A DNA stretch of 64,000 bases from Vombatus ursinus (taxonomy: Eukaryota > Chordata > Mammalia > Diprotodontia > Vombatidae), in the NCBI RefSeq assembly GCF_900497805.2, contig NW_020954562.1, forward strand, positions 19,745,162 through 19,809,161. Direction: 5' to 3'. A program made the position numbers and the translations under genes. The notes beneath the pieces are model-generated. The model was not told where the DNA came from. It worked only from the letters and a program-made list of their open reading frames with translations, and ran no database searches. Of this stretch, positions 59,635 to 64,000 are shown in pieces (the first letter of the stretch is position 1; each line of letters opens with the position of its first letter).

Positions 59635-59752
59635 GAAACTGGAAAGCCCTCAAAGATTATTCAATACTCTGACTTTACAGGTGAGACAACTGAGACTAAG
59701 AGGGGTTAAGTGGTTTAGCCATATTTGCATGTGGTCTACGAGATACCCGTAT
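59635..59752 (-). mobile_element. MIR-like SINE fragment
   Basis: GAAACTGGAAAGCCCTCAAA, TTTACAGGTGAGACAACTGA and GAGGGGTTAAGTGGTTTAGC. Confidence 0.55.
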
Positions 59753-60380
59753 ATCTCTTAGTGAAAAAATAGGAGAGGTCCACCTCAGAAATGTTTCCTA
59801 ATTTTTCAAAATAGAAGTCATCTTCTCTCTCCTGTTGAACTCCTACTACACTTAACATACTTTAACTTATATCCTTATGTGTGTTCATATTTTTGTGTCT
59901 AAAATATGGTAGTTGACATTTTCAAGTCACAAAGTAAGTATGGGAGATGAGCTAGTATTTGTTTTTTTTTTTAAGTATGGAGAGACAAAACTGGGTTGGA
60001 AAAGAGTTATAAAATATTTCTACTAGCTTCATGTGTCAAGCTGTGGGTTAAGTGTTGATTAAATACCAGAAAGTCAAGTTGGCAAATTTTCTTCCAACTT
60101 ATTTGCTAAAAATGCAATCTACTTAATGCAAAAAATAGGACCAGAGTCTGTTAACATAGCTCTCTATGATTGTAAATTATTTGAATAAGGACTATGTAAT
60201 TTCTTATATTGTGTAACCCAGTAAATGTCCAGGTGCCAGTGTGAGAATAGGTAAGGATTAAAACAATAAGAATAAAACATCCAGTTGAGTAGTAAAAACT
60301 AATGAATATCTGTGTTATCTGAAAGAGCTATCAAATGACATAAAAACCACTTTGTAAACCTTAAAAATGATGTGACTTAT
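59753..60380. other. no recognisable feature
   Basis: AT-rich DNA, possibly with more degraded L2 near 59820-59935 (CTCCTACTACACTTAACATA). No gene. Confidence 0.35.
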
Positions 60381-60384
60381 TATT

Positions 60385-60484
60385 ATTTTAGTAGTAGTAA
60401 TAGTAGTAGTAGTGGTAGTAGTAGTAGTAGTAGTAGCAGTAGCAGCAGCAGCAGCAGCAGCAGTAGTAGCAGCAATGTAGTAGT
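60385..60484. repeat. (TAG)n with embedded (CAG)n
   Basis: A trinucleotide array of about 100 bp in which TAG units change to about eight CAG/AGC units and back. The complement reads Ala/Thr-rich, an artefact. Confidence 0.95.
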
Positions 60485-60691
60485 TACCTATTCTTATTAG
60501 TGTTAGGGAAGTCTTTCTCATCACTGCAGTAGATTTCTTAGACAACTTCATATTGCACATCAATTTCCAAAAAGCTTTCCTTATTTTTTTAATATATTCA
60601 AATCAAACCTGGCCAAATTGGAAGCCACTTACCTAGTCACCACTATGAGAGTTCCTCCTGGGCTGTTTGGGTTATACAGATTTCAAAGAAC

Positions 60692-60962
60692 CTCAGAGAT
60701 GGAGGGATGGCAGAGGCCATAAAATTAAGCTCATATACAAAGAAAAATCTACTCTACAACATAATTAGCAGTTGACCTTTGCATGAAGACCTCCATTAGG
60801 GGAGACAATACTATCTCATTAGACATCTAGAAGCACTCCTGTTGCTGGCAGCCCATTCAATGTTTGAGCTGCTCTAATTGACAGGAAATTTTCCATTACA
60901 CTAAGACTAAGTCAGCATTTATGCAACTTCTACCCATTTCTCCTAGTTATTCCCTCTAGGTA
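60692..60962 (+). mobile_element. CR1/L3 LINE fragment
   Basis: CTACTCTACAACATAATTAG, TTGCATGAAGACCTCCATTA, GCTGGCAGCCCATTCAATGT, TGAGCTGCTCTAATTGACAG and CAACTTCTACCCATTTCTCC are the L3 3' region, overlapping in kind with 48411-48600. Confidence 0.65.
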
Positions 60963-61062
60963 GAGATGAGGAAATTCAATCTTTACATATAGTATGCACC
61001 AGTAAACTGGCACTTTTATGTAAAGATATTTCACATTTATATAAAATAGGCCTACAAATGCA

Positions 61063-61165
61063 AGGTTTTCCAAAAGTCTTAGGCCAACTTTAAGTTTTAT
61101 TAGCTCAATATTTTTAATAGCTTAATATCACACAAAGATGTTGGTGACATCATGTAAATTAAGAC
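61063..61165. mobile_element. possible mariner-like element end
   Basis: TTTTCCAAAAGTCTTAGGCC resembles ends of Tc1/mariner-derived repeats. I see no matching inverted end, so this is a weak call. Confidence 0.2.
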
Positions 61166-61194
61166 AGTATTCATAACCCCTCTGTTTTCTTGTT

Positions 61195-61845
61195 TCTTCC
61201 TTAATTAACCCAAAGAGCATTTATTAAATATCTACACATTCCAAGCACTTCTATGGACACTGGGAATACAAAGAGAAAAAAATAAACTTTACATTATTTT
61301 GGAGGGGGAAGAGAGGGTATGGAGGCAGAGGAGAATATAATATGCATACATAGATAACAATGTAAACACAAACTACTTACAAAGAGACTCAAAAGAATTT
61401 AGGGGATGTTAAATATTAAGGTCCAAAGGAAAACATTAGGAAAATGGACTCTTCTAGGAGGTTCCACCGATTATGATCCTCAAAAGAAACTATGGCAATA
61501 TAGGGAAGACTTAGGAAAGAATACATTCCAGGCAAAGTGGAAGTCTATGGAAAGATATGGAGAGAAGAGAGGGAATAGAAAAAATATAGAAAAAAATTAA
61601 ATTGGGTAGGTTGGCTAATGTGTAGACTATGGGAATATGTGAAATAAAGCTGGAAATGTAGGCTGGATCCAAATGGGAAAGGTAAATGAAAGCCAAGTTG
61701 TGAAAGACTTTAAAAGTCAAACAGAAAAGCTTATATTTTCTCAAAGAGACAATAGGGAATCACTAGAGCTTCTTAAATAGGGTAGTGACGTGATCAGACC
61801 TGTGCTTTAGGAGTATCAATTTATTGACCTCTATAGGAAAGTGAT
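61195..61845 (-). mobile_element. L2 LINE 3' region
   Basis: CATTTATTAAATATCTACAC, TATGGACACTGGGAATACAA, CATTCCAGGCAAAGTGGAAG, GTTGTGAAAGACTTTAAAAG and GTGACGTGATCAGACCTGTG follow the reversed L2 order. Confidence 0.65.
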
Positions 61846-61915
61846 GAAAATGGGAGTGTCTTTTGACCCAGAAATCCCACTTCTAAGCATAGATACCAAG
61901 AAGTTCAAAATTAGA
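61846..61915 (+). mobile_element. small L1 ORF2 fragment
   Basis: CTTTTGACCCAGAAATCCCA and the following ATAGATACCAAGAAG correspond to the DPAIPLLGIYPKE-type segment of the L1 ORF2 C-terminus. Confidence 0.5.
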
Positions 61916-62412
61916 AGATTATCCCCCTCCAATATGTTTTATCCTCTTCCCATTTGAAAATATTTCATCTGTTGCATAGCATAGTCAAAGTCCTAGTGAT
62001 TACATTATTTTCCAAATAAACACACAAATTGCAAATTATAACCAATCAGTGGTTAAGTCCATCAACATGGCTTAACAAACAAGTGTTGGCAGATAAGTAT
62101 GTTGCACATTGTCCAGAAGTCCAGTATGCATCAGCATGTATGCTATGTGCATGTAATGACTTGTTTACAATATGATACCATACAGTTACGTGACACAATA
62201 TTGTGTCATCAAAATTTCAATTCAAGAAAAAAAACCACAAATTTGCAATAAATTATTAAATTTAAGAAGTATCATTTAATACATATATATTTAAATGTTG
62301 CAAATTAAAAAAAGTTAAAGGGTTAAAGAAAGTATATTTTCAGAGGGGCACTGAGTAATTTTTTTTTTTGTAAAGGGGCTAGTAGGCCAAATACATTTGG
62401 GAACCTATGGTC
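61916..62412. mobile_element. probable hAT-type DNA transposon
   Basis: About 500 bp ending in GGGGCTAGTAGGCCAAATAC and TTTGGGAACCTATGG, a terminal type I associate with hAT repeats of mammals. Interior AT-rich, no transposase frame. The left terminus and TSD are not resolved. Confidence 0.4.
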
Positions 62413-62684
62413 ACCTTGATGTGAGAAAATTTTCCCCTTTCTTCCTCCCCCTTTCCCCTTCTCCCAGTGCTTCCCTCTTTCTCACTCCTACATCCTTTTT
62501 TTGGAGATTACCCCCAAATAATTGACACACCTATGCCTTCTGAATATGCAGATTCCTTCCAACTGGCCTAATAATGTTAAAGTACTTAGGAGTTACATGC
62601 ATCAGCTTCCCATATAGACATGTAAAAGTTAAATCTATTGAGTCCTTTATAGTTATAGATAGTTCTTTCCACAAATTAGTACTA

Positions 62685-62905
62685 AATGAATGTCTCCCTT
62701 GCAAATGGGCAGCAAGGACCCCCCACCCTCATTCCTCAACACCACCCCTCACTGACTGAGCTCAGGTTCCTGGCAAGCAGGGGCATGAGCAATGGCAGGG
62801 GCAGTCACTGAAGCCCCTTAGGCTATGAGGCAGGGCCATGTGGAGCTGAGGATGGGAAGTGGAGGTGCAGGTCTGTGGGATGGTTCACTTACGGTAAGTT
62901 AGAAC
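62685..62905. other. GC-richer block interrupting L1-H
   Basis: About 220 bp with GCAGGGGCAGTCACTGAAG, GGCAGGGCCATGTGGAGCTG and GGAGGTGCAGGTCTGTGGG replaces the AT-rich L1 sequence expected here. I find no TSD, tail or family. Confidence 0.45.
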
Positions 62906-62929
62906 TTATACTCTTCCATATTTACCTTT

Positions 62930-63918
62930 TTATGCTTCTCTTGAGTTTTGTATTTGAAAGTCAAATTTTCTATTCATCTCTGGTCTTTTCATGAGAAATA
63001 CTTAGAAGTCCTCTATTTCATGAAATTCCATTTTTCCTCCAAATAATTATACTCAGTTTTGCTGGATAGGTTATTCTTGGTTGCAATTCTAAATCCTTTG
63101 CCTTCTGGAATATTTTTCAAGCTCTTCACTCTTTTAAGGTGGAAGCTGCTAAATCTTGTGTGATGTTGATTGTGACTCTCCAGTATCTAAATAGCTTCTT
63201 TCTGGCTGTTTGTACTATTTTCTTCTTGACCTGGGAGCTTTGGAATTTGGCTATAATATTCCTGGAAGTTTCATTTTGGGAACACTTTCAGGAAGTGATT
63301 AATGGGTTCTTTCCATTTTTATTTGACCCTTTTTATCTAAGATATCAGGGCATTTTTCCTTTAAAATTTCTTGAAATATGATGGCTAGGCTCTTTTTTAT
63401 ATAATCATGTAGTCTTATAATTCTTAAATTATTTCTTCTCAATTTATTTTCAAGGTCAGTTGTTTTTCCAATGAGACATTTGATATTTTCTTCTATTTTT
63501 TTCATTCTTCTTACTTTGTTTTATTGTTTCTTGATGTCTCACCGAGTCATTAACTTTTACTTGACCATTTCTAAATTTTAAGGAATTATTTTCTTCAGTA
63601 AGGTTCTGTACATCTTTTCTATTTGGCCAATTCTGCTTTTTAAGGAGTTATTTTTTTCAGTGTTTTTGTGCCTCTTTTACTAAGCTGTTAATTCTCTTTT
63701 CATAATTTTCTTGCATCGCTCTCATTTATTTTCCCAATTTTTCTCTACCACTCTTATGTCATTCTTTAACTCTTATAGATATTTCTTGCTGACCTTAGGC
63801 ACAATTAACATATTTCCTTGAGACTCTGGTTGTATCTGTTTTCACATTGTTGCTTCTTTTAAGTTTATGTCTTGTTCTTATCCGTCACTATAGTAGTTCT
63901 TTTTTGTTGTTTGCTCAT
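62930..63918 (-). pseudogene. L1-H ORF1 (ORF1p) relic
   Basis: The start ATG at 63918 opens MSKQQKRTTIVTDKNKT before a stop. The RRM entry is in 63299-63505 (MKKIEENIKCLIGKTTDLEN, KLRRNNLRIIRLHDYIKKSL). The end is the TAA at 62930 in the same sequence context as L1-B and HAL1-2. Several stops and indels break it. Confidence 0.75.
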
Positions 63919-64000
63919 TTTCCTAGCTTATTTCTTCTCTTTTAGCTTTATGTTAAAGTTAGGCTCTGTTCTCCTGAGTGGGAAGAGGCACTGTGTGCTG

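Larger units (their letters stand above)
62413..64000 (-). mobile_element. L1-H: L1/HAL1 5' half, cut by the window end
   Basis: The minus strand reads the end of a 5' UTR (from 64000), ORF1 (63918 to 62930) and the purine-rich spacer, ending abruptly at 62413 beside the hAT element. Because the 3' part is missing, I cannot tell a full L1 from a HAL1. A GC-richer block (about 62685-62905) interrupts the region after ORF1. Confidence 0.75.

Overview
This is a non-coding stretch of a mammalian nuclear genome, most likely from a marsupial. The evidence is the repeat content. There are tRNA-derived SINEs of the kind abundant in marsupials (5' end near GGCAGCTAGGTGG, tail near TGACTGAACAACAA), many MIR/THER-type CORE-SINEs, L2 and CR1/L3 fragments, L1 elements starting near CTTCTGGGAGCCAAGATGG, and ORF1-only half-L1 (HAL1) elements. 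I cannot name the species. I found no host protein-coding gene, tRNA, rRNA, CRISPR array, provirus or LTR pair. Open frames above 60 codons fall either in L1/HAL1 relics, in microsatellites and purine tracts, or in unremarkable AT-rich DNA.

Layout. 1-6.3 kb: old SINEs, a small hAT transposon inserted in a SINE, and an L2 3' end. 6.3-16 kb: two plus-strand L1s, one with a ~4 kb internal deletion (L1-A) and one near full length with a doubled 5' UTR (L1-B). 16-18.2 kb: a palindromic MITE and sparse sequence. 18.2-28.9 kb: a nested stack in which a SINE is split by a plus-strand HAL1, that by a minus-strand L1 already lacking its RT domain (L1-C), and that by a second HAL1 and a SINE. Target-site duplications (TSDs) support each step. 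29-39 kb: L1 and L2 3' ends, a third HAL1 (2.96 kb) and a second hAT element inside L2. 39-53.5 kb: mostly MIR/THER and MAR1-like SINEs, L2, CR1/L3 and microsatellites, with a repeat-poor island at about 41.9-44.3 kb and a 92-bp segment present twice. 53.6-64 kb: L2 with an RTE-type SINE in its tail, a three-part chimeric insertion inside a SINE, further L2/L3, a probable hAT element, and a minus-strand L1/HAL1 cut off by the window end.

Nothing here works together as a pathway. The relationships are those of mobile elements: L1 supplied the enzymes and HAL1 and the SINEs presumably used them, as the poly(A) tails and TSDs suggest. I see no convincing novel functional system. The items most worth checking are the HAL1 3'-end architecture, the doubled L1 5' UTR, the chimeric insertion at 57.4-58.4 kb, the 92-bp duplicate and the repeat-poor island.
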